Shown: positions 15,847-24,587 of the stretch, one piece after another | Numbering within the stretch: position 1 is the first letter of the stretch | Layout of the letters: the number at the start of each line of letters is the position of its first letter | The notes under the pieces: model-generated | Database searches by the model: none | Told to the model about the DNA's origin: nothing | The model's input: only the letters and a program-made list of their open reading frames with translations | Origin: Nitrospira sp. | GTDB lineage: Bacteria; Nitrospirota; Nitrospiria; Nitrospirales; Nitrospiraceae | Direction of reading: 5' to 3' | Assembly (NCBI GenBank): GCA_029194535.1 | Contig: JARFXR010000002.1 | Span: 1 to 64,000, forward strand | Length of the DNA: 64,000 nucleotides | Program-made: the position numbers and the translations under genes

Positions 15847-16878
15847 ATGCCGTTTTCTCGTCGAACCATACTCAAGGCAGCGGGACTGGGAGCCCTCGCC
15901 GGCATGACCGGCGGCTGCGACGAAGTCGGCGGCGTTTTCGGCCGCATGTTCGCGATCCCGCCGCGCGAGACGACCTATTTCACCCCGAACGGCAAGTTCT
16001 ACGTCGTCAACTACGCCGACTCCGCGGTTTCGATGTCGAGAGAAATCAACATCGAACAATGGAAACTGACCGTCAAGGGCCAGGTCAAGACACCCCTTTC
16101 GCTCGGCTGGCGCGACATCTTGAATCGCGACTCCTACGACCAGATCTCGACGCTGATGTGCATCGACACGTTGCCGGGGGGCGACAGCATGGGCAATGCG
16201 ACATGGAGAGGGATCTCGCTCAAGAAGCTGCTGCAAGAGGCCGGCGCGGACGAAGAGACCGCGCGGGACGTCATTTTTCGCGGCATCGACGGGTACGACG
16301 ACAGCATCCCATTCACACGGGCGATGCAGGACGACACCATGCTCGCCTTTCTGATGAACGGTGAAAAGCTGCCGAAAGAGCACGGCTTTCCGCTCCGGCT
16401 GCTGGTGCCCGGTCTCTACGGGATCAAGAACGTCAAATGGATCGTGGAAATCGAAGTCTATCCGGGTGACCACCTGGGCTACTGGCAGCGGAAAGGCTGG
16501 ACCGACGACGGCACGATCAAGATTTTTTCCCGGATCGATTCACCGGGACACTACCAGACGCTTCGAGGACCGGAGCAGACATTCCGCGGGATTGCCTTTG
16601 GAGGGCCCAATTCAATCGGCAAAGTCGAGATCAGCTTCGACGCCGGTCGCACGTGGAACGACTGTCAGATCGAACCGCCGATGTCGCCCTACTCCTGGAT
16701 CATCTGGAAGTACATATGGAAGCCGACCAAACAGGGAAAATTTCAAACGGTGGTCCGAGCGACCGACACGAAAGGCCAATTGCAGATTGCAGAAATCGTC
16801 CGCCCGCAGCCGGCGGGAGCGAGTGGATTGCATACGATTATCGCCGACGTGGAAAGTGTGGACCTCCGGCGCAGTTGA
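15847..16878 (+). CDS. Tat-exported sulfite oxidase-family molybdenum oxidoreductase
   Basis: A 343-residue molybdopterin enzyme. The N-terminus SRRTILKAAG is a twin-arginine signal; a cysteine follows at residue 24 (TGGC), so lipid attachment is possible. The oxidoreductase_molybdopterin domain covers about 60-230 and C105 (LMCIDTL) is the likely molybdenum ligand. Residues about 245-340 match the sulfite-oxidase dimerisation domain (GKVEISFDAGRTW). There is no heme domain, so electrons must go to a partner cytochrome. GGAGG lies six bases before the ATG. It is transcribed divergently from the Rieske operon with a 149-base spacer, which suggests but does not prove coupling to that electron-transfer chain. 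Substrate (sulfite or another oxo compound) is not determined by the sequence. Confidence 0.88.
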   Translation: MPFSRRTILKAAGLGALAGMTGGCDEVGGVFGRMFAIPPRETTYFTPNGKFYVVNYADSAVSMSREINIEQWKLTVKGQVKTPLSLGWRDILNRDSYDQISTLMCIDTLPGGDSMGNATWRGISLKKLLQEAGADEETARDVIFRGIDGYDDSIPFTRAMQDDTMLAFLMNGEKLPKEHGFPLRLLVPGLYGIKNVKWIVEIEVYPGDHLGYWQRKGWTDDGTIKIFSRIDSPGHYQTLRGPEQTFRGIAFGGPNSIGKVEISFDAGRTWNDCQIEPPMSPYSWIIWKYIWKPTKQGKFQTVVRATDTKGQLQIAEIVRPQPAGASGLHTIIADVESVDLRRS

Positions 16879-16943
16879 GGCTTCTCATCGACTAAACCTG
16901 CTCGGCCCAACGGTCCCTGCTCTTGCTTTGTATCCACCTGCGG

Positions 16944-17402
16944 TTACACTCCTGTCAGGATGAAATATCCACTGTTGTAGAAGCAATGCAGCACGATGGA
17001 CGGATACGTGCTCTGGAAACGATCCCGCAAGAATCCAAACATCAAAGACGGAATCAGGACAGACAACGCCCAGAGGGGCGGATGAGTGAACCAATGCCCG
17101 GCCACGAACAGCACTGACGTGGCCCAGTTCGCCAACGTCACGTCATAAATCGCACGCCGCCCCCATGAACATTGGGTGAGTCGCCCCTGAATCAATCCAC
17201 GGAAGAGAAGTTCTTCAACTAACGGCAGCCAGAGCGCCACCGTCAGAAACGGCAAAGACCAGAGACGAGACCAGTGGAGGGGCTGAAGAGACGTGGTGAG
17301 GGCCAAGGCCGCCCAAACGACCGGCCCTCCAGCCGCCGCCAGCAGAAAGCCGGCGTCCCGATGAAAAGGGGGACAACGATCAAGTCCGAGAAGATTGAGC
17401 AC
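16944..17402 (-). CDS. Glutamic-type intramembrane protease, MrtJ-like (CPBP family)
   Basis: A 152-residue membrane protein of the CAAX-protease/bacteriocin-processing (CPBP) family. The catalytic motif is EELLFRG (EExxxR) in one helix, followed by GHW and, near the C-terminus, an HCFYN motif; these supply the Glu and His residues typical of the fold. The GTG start at 17,402 is chosen because AGAGAG lies just upstream; longer in-frame versions would run through the hairpin and into the protease gene. It lies 80 bases downstream of a subtilisin-like protease with a GlyGly-Cys C-terminal sorting signal, on the same strand. Such pairs are known for JDVT-CTERM proteins, whose dedicated protease is called MrtJ. 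The assignment to that exact subfamily is inference. Confidence 0.75.
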   Translation of the reverse strand: MLNLLGLDRCPPFHRDAGFLLAAAGGPVVWAALALTTSLQPLHWSRLWSLPFLTVALWLPLVEELLFRGLIQGRLTQCSWGRRAIYDVTLANWATSVLFVAGHWFTHPPLWALSVLIPSLMFGFLRDRFQSTYPSIVLHCFYNSGYFILTGV

Positions 17403-17433
17403 AACTCTCTGGGATCCTGTTTGTCGAGCGGCG

Positions 17434-17470
17434 CCAGACGTTCCTTTGGCCGGGCCAAAGGAACGTCTGG
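17434..17470. repeat. Perfect 16-bp inverted repeat between the sorting-signal protease genes
   Basis: CCAGACGTTCCTTTGG at 17,434-17,449 is repeated in inverted form at 17,455-17,470 with a five-base centre. The RNA would form a very stable hairpin in the gap between the subtilisin-like gene and the intramembrane protease gene. No T-run follows on either strand, so it is not a classical terminator; it may reduce read-through or protect the upstream message. Confidence 0.85.
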
Positions 17471-17482
17471 GCGCTCGGACAC

Positions 17483-19729
17483 TTACTTCCTGCCGGTCCT
17501 GTTCTTGAACCGTTGAGCCCAGAGACCAACAGCGAGAAGGGCCAACATCGGCAACATCATGTCCATCCTGCCGTCTGCACTCAATGTGCACCCGCCGCCC
17601 CCGCCGTCACCGGGAGGAGCGGGAGACGCTGCAGGCGCGGGAGAGACAGAAGGACCGGAAGAATCGGCTTGAACAGTAATGTTGACGGTACCCTGAGCGC
17701 TGTCGGCATCGTTGTCTCGCGCAAAATAAGCTAGGCTGTAGTTGCCGGCCGGAGTGGCTGAAGGCCAGCTGAATTGCCCTGCGGCACTCAACGTTGACCC
17801 AGCGGGCAGCGGCGGCACAGCAACGAAAGTCGGCGTATCGCCGTCGGCGTCTGTGGCACCCACCGTGAAGTCTAAGGCACTTCCTTGGGACACAGTCTGG
17901 GATCCAACCGGTGTCAGCACGGGCGGAGAGTTCACCCTCACCGTCGCGGTTGCCTGCCCGGTCAGCCCGCTGCTGTCCGTCGCGGTCAGCCGAAAGGTGA
18001 AGGTGCCGGTTGCCGGCGCCGTAAAGGACGCATTGGCGGTATTGCTGTTGGCAATGGTACCGACCGAGCCGCCGGTCACTTGAGCCCACTGGTAAGAGGT
18101 GATGCTTTTTCCGGCAGCCGCCGTCGCCATCCCCGCCAGCGAAACCGTACCGGCCGGTGCCACAACTTGCGATGGGGTCGTGATCGTCACCGCCGGAGGC
18201 AACGCACTCGCGTTTAACTTATCCAGCGCCGCGCGCGCATCGAGGAGCCCCGCGCCGCACTTTCCGACGACGCTACCGCCTGACGCGCACGACGAGCCGG
18301 CTGGAAATGCCCGAGCGGACGATTGCAAGACCGAGAGAATCTGCGCACGAGTCAGCGAAGGTTGCACAGACCAGAGGAGCGCCGCTACCCCTGAGACGTG
18401 GGGAGTCGAGCTACTGGTTCCGGAGCCGTTAATCGACGTATCCCCCCCTGGGCTGGCCGCCGGACTCGTGGTGCCCGTGTTGTAGATGGTATAGGTGCCC
18501 AGCCCGTTGGACGTGACGAAATCCGTACAGTTGTTCCCCGTTGTCAGCTTCCCACACAATCCGCCAGGGGCAGTGATCGCCACCTGCCCGCTGACATTGG
18601 AGTAATAGGCCAGATCGCCATCGATCGCGTTCGCCGCCACGCCGATCACCCCGGCGCAGTTCGCCGGTTCATCGATCGCGGTGGCATCTCCGTTGTTCCC
18701 CGTTGCGGACACGATGATGGCCCCCGTGCTAATCACGTCCGTCACGGCGTCCTGAAGAGCCTGACTGCACGCATTGTGGTCGCTGATGCTGATATTGAGA
18801 ACCTTTGCGGGGTTCGCATTGGCGGGCACCCCGGCCACCGCCAACCCCGCCGCCCAGCGCATCCCGTCCGCCATGTCGGACGTGACGGCCCCGCATTTCC
18901 CGCTCACCCTCACCGGAAGAATCGTCACATTCGGCGCCACCCCGGTGCCGAAGAGGCCATTATTCATTTTTGCCGCGATGATCCCGGTCACGCCCGTGCC
19001 GTGCCACACCGAGTCCCTGGCGAGTGATCCCGGTCCGCATTCGTTCGCCGCGACCCAATTCCCGGCATCTTGCGGATTGCTATCGCGGCCATCCCCATCG
19101 TTGGCGCGCGCGGGATCGGTGATGAAATCATAGCCCTGCAGCAACGACGCCGGCTGATCGGCGTGCGGCACATACCCGGTATCCACCACCGCGACGACGA
19201 CGGACGCGCTGCCCTTGGTGACGTCCCAGGCCGTCGGCAGGTTGGCGCCTCCGGTGGCGTCCGCAGGCGCGAAATAGTGCCACTGACTGCCATAATTGGG
19301 ATCGGTCGGCGTCGTCTGCGGATGCATGGACCGGTCCGGCTCGACATAGTGCAGGCTTGGGTCGTTGTGCATCAGTCGCGCGGCAATGGCCCGCGCTTCG
19401 GACAGGGTCACCGACTTGTGCAGTTTGAGCACATACGCTCCCCCGGACATGCGACGGACCACGGAGAGCGGCACGCCCGCCTTTTTGGTGAGCCCGCCGG
19501 CATCGAACGCGTCCAACTCGCTCGCCACCTTCGAGCCGGCTTGTGGTTTCACGATCAGACTCGAAATCATCGTCTCGTCCGGCGGAATCGTCGCTTGATT
19601 CAAGACAGATCTCGAGGGCAATTTGGGAGGCTCCGCTGTCGTGACGGAAGCTACGACCGCGACAACAACCATACATGCGGTCATGGCCAGACCCATCCCC
19701 ACCGTCCGACGCCTCAAAGTAGCCAACAT
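17483..19729 (-). CDS. Secreted subtilisin-like (S8) protease with C-terminal sorting signal
   Basis: A 748-residue exported serine protease. Signal peptide about 1-32, an inhibitor-I9-like propeptide (about 55-132), then the S8 domain with Asp183 (VVDTG), His243 (WHGTGV), Asn345 (ATGNNG) and Ser439 (GTSSSTPH). Residues about 515-700 form two Ig/PKD- and cadherin-like beta domains. The C-terminus has a Pro/Ser-rich linker, GDGGGGGC, a short spacer, a hydrophobic helix (MMLPMLALLAVGLW) and a basic end. This tripartite tail is the layout of GlyGly- or Cys-type sorting signals such as JDVT-CTERM. AGGGGG lies before the ATG. The neighbouring intramembrane protease probably cuts the tail, leaving the enzyme attached at the cell surface. 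Confidence 0.93.
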   Translation of the reverse strand: MLATLRRRTVGMGLAMTACMVVVAVVASVTTAEPPKLPSRSVLNQATIPPDETMISSLIVKPQAGSKVASELDAFDAGGLTKKAGVPLSVVRRMSGGAYVLKLHKSVTLSEARAIAARLMHNDPSLHYVEPDRSMHPQTTPTDPNYGSQWHYFAPADATGGANLPTAWDVTKGSASVVVAVVDTGYVPHADQPASLLQGYDFITDPARANDGDGRDSNPQDAGNWVAANECGPGSLARDSVWHGTGVTGIIAAKMNNGLFGTGVAPNVTILPVRVSGKCGAVTSDMADGMRWAAGLAVAGVPANANPAKVLNISISDHNACSQALQDAVTDVISTGAIIVSATGNNGDATAIDEPANCAGVIGVAANAIDGDLAYYSNVSGQVAITAPGGLCGKLTTGNNCTDFVTSNGLGTYTIYNTGTTSPAASPGGDTSINGSGTSSSTPHVSGVAALLWSVQPSLTRAQILSVLQSSARAFPAGSSCASGGSVVGKCGAGLLDARAALDKLNASALPPAVTITTPSQVVAPAGTVSLAGMATAAAGKSITSYQWAQVTGGSVGTIANSNTANASFTAPATGTFTFRLTATDSSGLTGQATATVRVNSPPVLTPVGSQTVSQGSALDFTVGATDADGDTPTFVAVPPLPAGSTLSAAGQFSWPSATPAGNYSLAYFARDNDADSAQGTVNITVQADSSGPSVSPAPAASPAPPGDGGGGGCTLSADGRMDMMLPMLALLAVGLWAQRFKNRTGRK

Positions 19730-20189
19730 GAATACCCCCTATGCAACAATGACCAGCCTAGATGAATCACATCGTTCCCCACTCGAAGACGAGCCCCTCA
19801 CCGTGTCTACATCGAAACGGCACCCGACCCGTAAGACCGTCCTTCAACACCGAATCTAGGGTGTCAGGAGCGACGATCACAACCCCTCTTCTGCAGGGTG
19901 GCAACCTTCTGTAGATGCCCACGCCCTTCCGGACGGCGACCTCTCGCTAAAAACTCTCCAAGTACAATACTCCCTTCGCTTGCGCGTCGTGCGCCGCAGA
20001 AGCTGCCGAGCGCGCGCGCGAGGTCGGAATCACGCCGGACGGTGACGGGGTGTTTCATGTCATACAAGTAGTACAGTCGGCGGGAAAGGGCAAGGCACCG
20101 AGGTTCGTCAGAGCCGCCGGGTTTCGCTCTTGGAATTTCTCTATGCCGGGCGTACACTTCCGCTCGGCGGACAGCGGGAGGCATCATTC
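19730..20189. other. Intergenic region between divergent genes, no gene seen
   Basis: A 460-base stretch between the S8 protease (minus) and the DUF4136 lipoprotein (plus). A 107-codon frame on the minus strand (19,864-20,187) has no ribosome site, no recognisable sequence and overlaps the start of the next gene, so I do not call it. I see no strong promoter; a TTGTACTTGG stretch near 19,958-19,967 on the minus strand lacks a good partner box. Confidence 0.5.
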
Positions 20190-20747
20190 ATGTCACGTCG
20201 CACAATAGAATTGGTCGCCGTAGTCTTGGGGTTCGTGCTGTCGGCCTGCGCGCCGCGAGTGACGATCGACTACGATAGAGACGTCGACTTCACGCACTAC
20301 CGGACCTATGCCTGGGAGAAGGGCACGCCGGTGAGAAATGATTTGATGGACCGCCGCATCGTCAAGGCGATCGACGACCAGTTGACCACGAAGGGCTATC
20401 AGCGAAGCGAAGGCAATCCCGACATGTACGTCACCTATCACGCGGCGCTGAGTGAAGAAATCTACTACAACACCACGTCCATGGGAGTCGGCTACGGGCC
20501 GGGTTGGGGTCCGGGTTACGGATGGTATGGACGAGGCGCAGGCTGGGGAATGGCCTCAGGGACATCCGTGACGACCCCGAATACGGTCGTCACCGGGACA
20601 CTCAACGTCGATATTTTCGACGCGAAGAACAAGCAGATGATCTGGCGAGGCACCGGGAGCGACACGGTCAGTCAGGACCCGGTCGAGAATACCGAGAAGA
20701 TCCACGAAGCGACGGCGGCAATGTTCGAAAAGTTCCCCCCGAAGTAG
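20190..20747 (+). CDS. DUF4136-type lipoprotein
   Basis: A 185-residue exported lipoprotein with signal peptide and lipobox VLSAC (cysteine near residue 20). The mature domain fits DUF4136: DYDRDVDFTHYRTYAWE early, a central glycine/tyrosine-rich loop (YGPGWGPGYGWYGRG), and NVDIFDAKNKQMIWRGTG near the C-terminus. Function of the family is unknown. The ATG at 20,190 has GGGAGG seven bases upstream and is preferred over an in-frame upstream ATG that lacks one. It converges with the following lipoprotein gene, 22 bases apart. Confidence 0.85.
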   Translation: MSRRTIELVAVVLGFVLSACAPRVTIDYDRDVDFTHYRTYAWEKGTPVRNDLMDRRIVKAIDDQLTTKGYQRSEGNPDMYVTYHAALSEEIYYNTTSMGVGYGPGWGPGYGWYGRGAGWGMASGTSVTTPNTVVTGTLNVDIFDAKNKQMIWRGTGSDTVSQDPVENTEKIHEATAAMFEKFPPK

Positions 20748-20769
20748 GACAGCCCCGGCTTCGAATCTT

Positions 20770-21147
20770 TTAAGTTGGAGACTCGAACCCGTCTTTCACA
20801 CAGTACTCCGGCATGGTCTCGCCTCCGTGCCCCTCCGACTTGTGCGTCCAATCCCTCAGAATCCCCTGCTTGTCGAAGGTCAACACGTACTCGTCGCACC
20901 AGGCTCCCGGCGTACCCCACTGGTTGTTGACGCCGGTGTCGACCCACATGACCTGATAGACCCAAATAGGTTTGCCGTCTTCCGTCGTCGCGGTATATTT
21001 CGGTTCGCCGAGACGCGTGTGTACTTGTTCTTGTGTGGCATGGTCCTTCGCGGCCTTGAGGTATCGGGTCTCCTTGGAGACTAAGACAGTGCAGGCGGAT
21101 CCCAAACACATCAGCCCGGCAAGCACGACGACGATCGTGGTCTTCAT
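20770..21147 (-). CDS. Small SmpA/OmlA-like lipoprotein
   Basis: A 125-residue lipoprotein: signal peptide with lipobox LGSAC, then a single small domain. The segment ATQEQVHTRLGEPK followed by beta strands (PIWVYQVMW) is the pattern of BamE/SmpA/OmlA-type domains, in which a short helix and a LGxP turn lead into a small beta-sheet. The C-terminal CDEYVLTFDKQGIL strand fits the same fold. AGGTGA lies before the ATG at 21,147. A role in the outer-membrane envelope is likely, but nothing ties it to the BAM complex specifically. Confidence 0.65.
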   Translation of the reverse strand: MKTTIVVVLAGLMCLGSACTVLVSKETRYLKAAKDHATQEQVHTRLGEPKYTATTEDGKPIWVYQVMWVDTGVNNQWGTPGAWCDEYVLTFDKQGILRDWTHKSEGHGGETMPEYCVKDGFESPT

Positions 21148-21194
21148 GGGAATCACCTCACCTCTGAGCGGCGGCCATGGACCGGCGCTCGCAG

Positions 21195-21221
21195 TATGAC
21201 CGACCGAATATGACCGACCGA
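21195..21221. repeat. Tandem 13-bp direct repeat upstream of divergent genes
   Basis: TATGACCGACCGA occurs at 21,195-21,207 and again at 21,209-21,221, a 14-base period. It lies in the 304-base gap (21,148-21,451) between the SmpA-like lipoprotein and the TPR/channel-like gene. Two sites on nearly one and a half helix turns could bind a regulator; nothing else is seen in this gap. Confidence 0.6.
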
Positions 21222-21451
21222 CAATGTGCGCTGGGTAGTACGGCCTGAGATCTCGGGCGGTAGTGTAGTCCAGGATTCGATACACCTTCAAGCGACATCC
21301 CAAAACACTCATTGTGGCAAGCGGATTCCAGTGCGCCTGCCGCTGGATTGCTTGGGCCCGCTACCGTCCTGTCATCACCACTCACCGGCGCACCGGCCCT
21401 TTCCCTGTTACCCGACAGTGCGGTACGATAGCGCGCCGCCGGAGCATCCTC

Positions 21452-22276
21452 ATGAGCCAGGTCAGATTCACCGATCCCGCTGCACAGGAATTTTACAGGC
21501 AGGGCGAGAGCGAGCTCGAAGCCGCGCAGTCGGCCGATGCCGTCCTGCGGAAAGCGGAAGACTTCGGCAGGAGGGATGCGCGGGCCGAGGTGATGCAATC
21601 GGCCTTTTATTTCCTGGCAGCCGCGCACTTTCTGGAAGACCGGGATCCGGCGAAGGCCGCCCAGGCCTATCATCAGGCCGGCGCGCAACTACACCGGCTG
21701 GAACAGTTCTCCCAGGCGGCACGCGCCTACTCCAATGCCGGTCGATTGGGCGAACGGGCCGCGCAGACGGCGGACGGCGCTCCGGCCAAACACGACTTGC
21801 AGCATTTCGCGGTACGGTCTTATTCGCGCGCGAACCACTGTTTCGCGGAAGTCGGCGAGCTGGAATGGTCGGAAGCGGAATATCTGAACGAACGCAACGC
21901 CCGTGTCGCCTGGGCGAAGATGCAGGGAAAACACCCTTGGGCTCAGCTGGCCTGGAAAGCCACGAGCAACTACGGGACCAGCTTTTCCCGCTGGGGGCTG
22001 TGGGTGGTCGGCACCCTCGGTCTGTTCGGCCTTCTCTATGAAATCTTCTACCAGATCCGCTGGCTCCAGCCGATGGACAACATGAACACCGCCGCGTGGA
22101 TTCCCTTCTGGTCCGGCTTCTACTACTCCGTCAACGTCACCGCCGCCTTGGGGCTCGTCGACTACCAACCGGCGAACGTGATCAGCCAGGGCGTGGTCAT
22201 CGTGAATGTGCTGATCGGCTACATTCTCCTCGGGATCGGTATCGGCATCATCGGTCGCATGATCAAGTATCGATAA
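21452..22276 (+). CDS. Helical-repeat protein with C-terminal channel-like membrane domain
   Basis: A 274-residue protein. Residues about 1-165 form amphipathic helices of TPR or SNAP-like type (repeated A-x-x-Y-x-x-A-G patterns such as AAQAYHQAGAQLHR and AARAYSNAGRLGE). Two membrane helices follow, near 185-205 and 245-270, enclosing a re-entrant-like stretch FYYSVNVTAALGLVDYQP. That layout copies the pore loop of Ion_trans_2 channels, but the TVGYG filter is replaced by TAALGL. The start MSQVRFTD with GGAG upstream is used; the longer frame begins in a stretch without a ribosome site. Function unknown; a soluble sensor-plus-channel arrangement is inference. Confidence 0.6.
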   Translation: MSQVRFTDPAAQEFYRQGESELEAAQSADAVLRKAEDFGRRDARAEVMQSAFYFLAAAHFLEDRDPAKAAQAYHQAGAQLHRLEQFSQAARAYSNAGRLGERAAQTADGAPAKHDLQHFAVRSYSRANHCFAEVGELEWSEAEYLNERNARVAWAKMQGKHPWAQLAWKATSNYGTSFSRWGLWVVGTLGLFGLLYEIFYQIRWLQPMDNMNTAAWIPFWSGFYYSVNVTAALGLVDYQPANVISQGVVIVNVLIGYILLGIGIGIIGRMIKYR

Positions 22277-22294
22277 TCCGTCCCTCTTGCTCCA

Positions 22295-23887
22295 TCAATC
22301 GGACCCTGCTCCCTTCGCACGGCGCAGCAGCAGCCGCAATTCGTTCAGCACCGTCCCGGCGGCCAATGCATTCCCGGCGGCGTTCCAATGGATATCGTTA
22401 TCGACATAGAGGCGGCGGCCGGTGACTTCGGCGGCGAAGGCAGCCGTGAGATCGATGACCGCCAGTCCTTTTTCGCCGGCCCATGCCGACAGCAGCCGCT
22501 GCGGCTTCGTAAAATCATATTCCGTCGAAGCGACACCGCTTGTGTCGACATACAGCCGCTGCAACCGAGGATCGACCTGCTCCTCGGCGGGCAGCAGCAC
22601 CAACACCCAGGGAACAGCGCGTGCTCGAAGCAGTCCGTCGATCTGTTCGAGCGCCGCCTTGGTCTCGTTCCAGCGCGCGAGGAAGAGGGGACTGTCGGCC
22701 TTGAGATACTGGTCCCGCATCCCCTGAATCATGCGCACGTACCGGGGACTCCAGCCGGCAAAGGCCTGTGGCCCATCGGAGGCGGCAGGGACGGGATCGG
22801 AGGCAAACATTCCCAGGTCGGGCTCGCTCTGTATCCGTCTGAGCCATGCCTCGCCCAACACACGGATGTAGGCCAGGTCGTGCGACAGATACCAATGGTC
22901 CCAGGAGAGTCGGTCATGAAACCAGTTGCCGTTGACATGCACCCGGTGTCGGAGACCCGCGACGACCATTTGCGCGCCTTGCGCCGGCATGAAGTCGTTG
23001 CCGATGAAAAAGTTCACGAGCACGACGTCGGGTCCGTAGACTATGCCATGGTCCTTGAGCAGCGCGTAATATTCTTCCGGCTGATAGCCCACCATGCCGA
23101 GATTGATCACTTCCACACCGGGCCCTTCTCCGGCCAGCGCCCGTTCCACCACCGTCAGGTACGCCTCGTCGTAGCGTGCGCCGGCTCCCCACGTAAATGA
23201 GTCGCCGATCGCGACGACGCGCCAGGCAGAAGACTTCCGTTCGATCGTTCGCTCTCGGTCTCGAAATCCGAGCGAGTTCGTTTTCATGCCGGATCGGTCC
23301 GTGACCTGGTGAGGAATCCCCCCTCCGGGCGTGTCGTGGTCGGAACCGAACAGGCCGCTCCGCGCCAGCAAGGGATCGGCCACCCGCAGGCTGGCCTCGG
23401 CGACGAGCAAGAAGACCACCGCATTGACCATGACGACTCGTAACCAGCGGTAGACACCGGTTCGGAGCATCCATTCGAGACTGGCCGGATGAACGCACCG
23501 CCAGGCGGCCCACGCGAGGAGCAGACCGACGGCCAGCACGAATTTGTCGATATGATGGTTGAAGTACGGAATCGGGTAGTAGACGAGGACGCTCAGGAGG
23601 ACCGGCGTCAGCCAAAGCAGCCCAGACGATAGGGACCAGTCTTCAGCGATCGTCCAGCGGCGAGAGTGGTGGCGAAACAGGCTCATGGCGTTGGCGGCCC
23701 AGAATCCGGCAGCCAACAGACAGAGCGCCGCGATCCATCCCAATTTCGCCGGCTCCCATGTGCCCGACATGCCGGTGCGCGGAGAGGACGGCAGCACGAA
23801 GGTGAGCAGGTCGACCCCGATGACGGCGAGACCACCGGCGACGACGAGGAACAGCATGCCGAGCGCTGTCCCTCGACGATCAGCCAT
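22295..23887 (-). CDS. Membrane-anchored SGNH-hydrolase-like protein
   Basis: A 530-residue protein with five or so N-terminal membrane helices (about 10-30, 48-66, 88-104, 115-132, 148-166) and a large extracytoplasmic SGNH/GDSL-like domain. The catalytic residues are readable: Ser230 in GDSFTWG, Asn in FFIGND, and the Asp-x-x-His pair in NDIHWN near the C-terminus. Similar proteins modify exported polysaccharides by adding or removing acyl groups; AlgX/AlgJ-like enzymes share this motif set. The start MADRRG overlaps the end of the upstream pseudouridine synthase gene by eight bases, suggesting coupling. Substrate is unknown, since no polysaccharide genes lie nearby. Confidence 0.75.
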   Translation of the reverse strand: MADRRGTALGMLFLVVAGGLAVIGVDLLTFVLPSSPRTGMSGTWEPAKLGWIAALCLLAAGFWAANAMSLFRHHSRRWTIAEDWSLSSGLLWLTPVLLSVLVYYPIPYFNHHIDKFVLAVGLLLAWAAWRCVHPASLEWMLRTGVYRWLRVVMVNAVVFLLVAEASLRVADPLLARSGLFGSDHDTPGGGIPHQVTDRSGMKTNSLGFRDRERTIERKSSAWRVVAIGDSFTWGAGARYDEAYLTVVERALAGEGPGVEVINLGMVGYQPEEYYALLKDHGIVYGPDVVLVNFFIGNDFMPAQGAQMVVAGLRHRVHVNGNWFHDRLSWDHWYLSHDLAYIRVLGEAWLRRIQSEPDLGMFASDPVPAASDGPQAFAGWSPRYVRMIQGMRDQYLKADSPLFLARWNETKAALEQIDGLLRARAVPWVLVLLPAEEQVDPRLQRLYVDTSGVASTEYDFTKPQRLLSAWAGEKGLAVIDLTAAFAAEVTGRRLYVDNDIHWNAAGNALAAGTVLNELRLLLRRAKGAGSD

Positions 23888-24521
23888 GCGGATTCCGTCG
23901 GAAATCGCCGGGGCGACGCTCGTCGAAGACCGGCTGCCGGAGCGCCGTCGATTCTTCCGGCGAGAGGCTCCGCCACTGGCCGGGCTGCAAACCGTCGAGC
24001 GAGATCGGGCCGATCGCAACCCGCACCAGTCGCAAGGTGGGATGCCCGACCGCGGCGGTCATGCGCCGGATCTGCCGATTCATCCCCTCCCGGAGCGTCA
24101 ATTCCAGCCATGCGGTCGGGACATGCTTTCTGTAGCGGATCGGCACAGGCCGTTCCGGCAACGCCGGCGCCTCCGGCAGAAGGCGAGCCAAGGCCGGTCT
24201 GGTCCGCTTCTCACCGAGCCGTAGACCTCGTCGGAGCCTCTCCAATGCCGCCTCCTCGGGAATCCGTTCGACCTGGACCAGATACACCTTCGGCAACTTC
24301 GCCGTCGGATCGGTAATGCGATGGGCAAGTCCACCATCCGACGTCAGGATCATGAGGCCTTCACTGTCCTTATCCAGTCGACCCGCGGCGTACACGCCGG
24401 GAATCTGAATGAAGTCTCCCAGCGTAGGTCTATGTTCCGGATCGGTGAAGCAGGGCAGCACGCCGTACGGCTTGTGGAAGGCAAGCGTCTGCGGGGCATC
24501 GCGTGACGCCCCGATACTCAT
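23880..24521 (-). CDS. rluE: Ribosomal RNA pseudouridine synthase (RluE-like)
   Basis: A 213-residue RsuA/RluB/RluE-family enzyme that converts a uridine in ribosomal RNA to pseudouridine. It begins close to the family's first strand (TLAFHKPYGVLPCF), with the catalytic Asp in GRLDKDSEGLMILT and the later REGMNRQIRRM motif. There is no S4 domain, which fits RluE rather than RluB or RsuA. The start is uncertain: ATG at 24,521 is used, and a GTG at 24,563 would add 14 residues; neither shows a good ribosome site. The 3' end overlaps the SGNH gene. Confidence 0.85.
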   Translation of the reverse strand: MSIGASRDAPQTLAFHKPYGVLPCFTDPEHRPTLGDFIQIPGVYAAGRLDKDSEGLMILTSDGGLAHRITDPTAKLPKVYLVQVERIPEEAALERLRRGLRLGEKRTRPALARLLPEAPALPERPVPIRYRKHVPTAWLELTLREGMNRQIRRMTAAVGHPTLRLVRVAIGPISLDGLQPGQWRSLSPEESTALRQPVFDERRPGDFRRNPHG

Positions 24522-24587
24522 GCGACAAGATAAGGAGACTGGGGGCAGACCGGATGCGCCCACTGTGGCTGGAATCGGATGATTGTA

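Noticed and set aside
17434-17470. Rho-independent terminator for the S8 protease
   Set aside because: The hairpin is strong but no T-run follows on either strand.
19864-20187. 107-codon minus-strand frame
   Set aside because: No ribosome site, no recognisable sequence, and it runs into the start of the DUF4136 lipoprotein gene.
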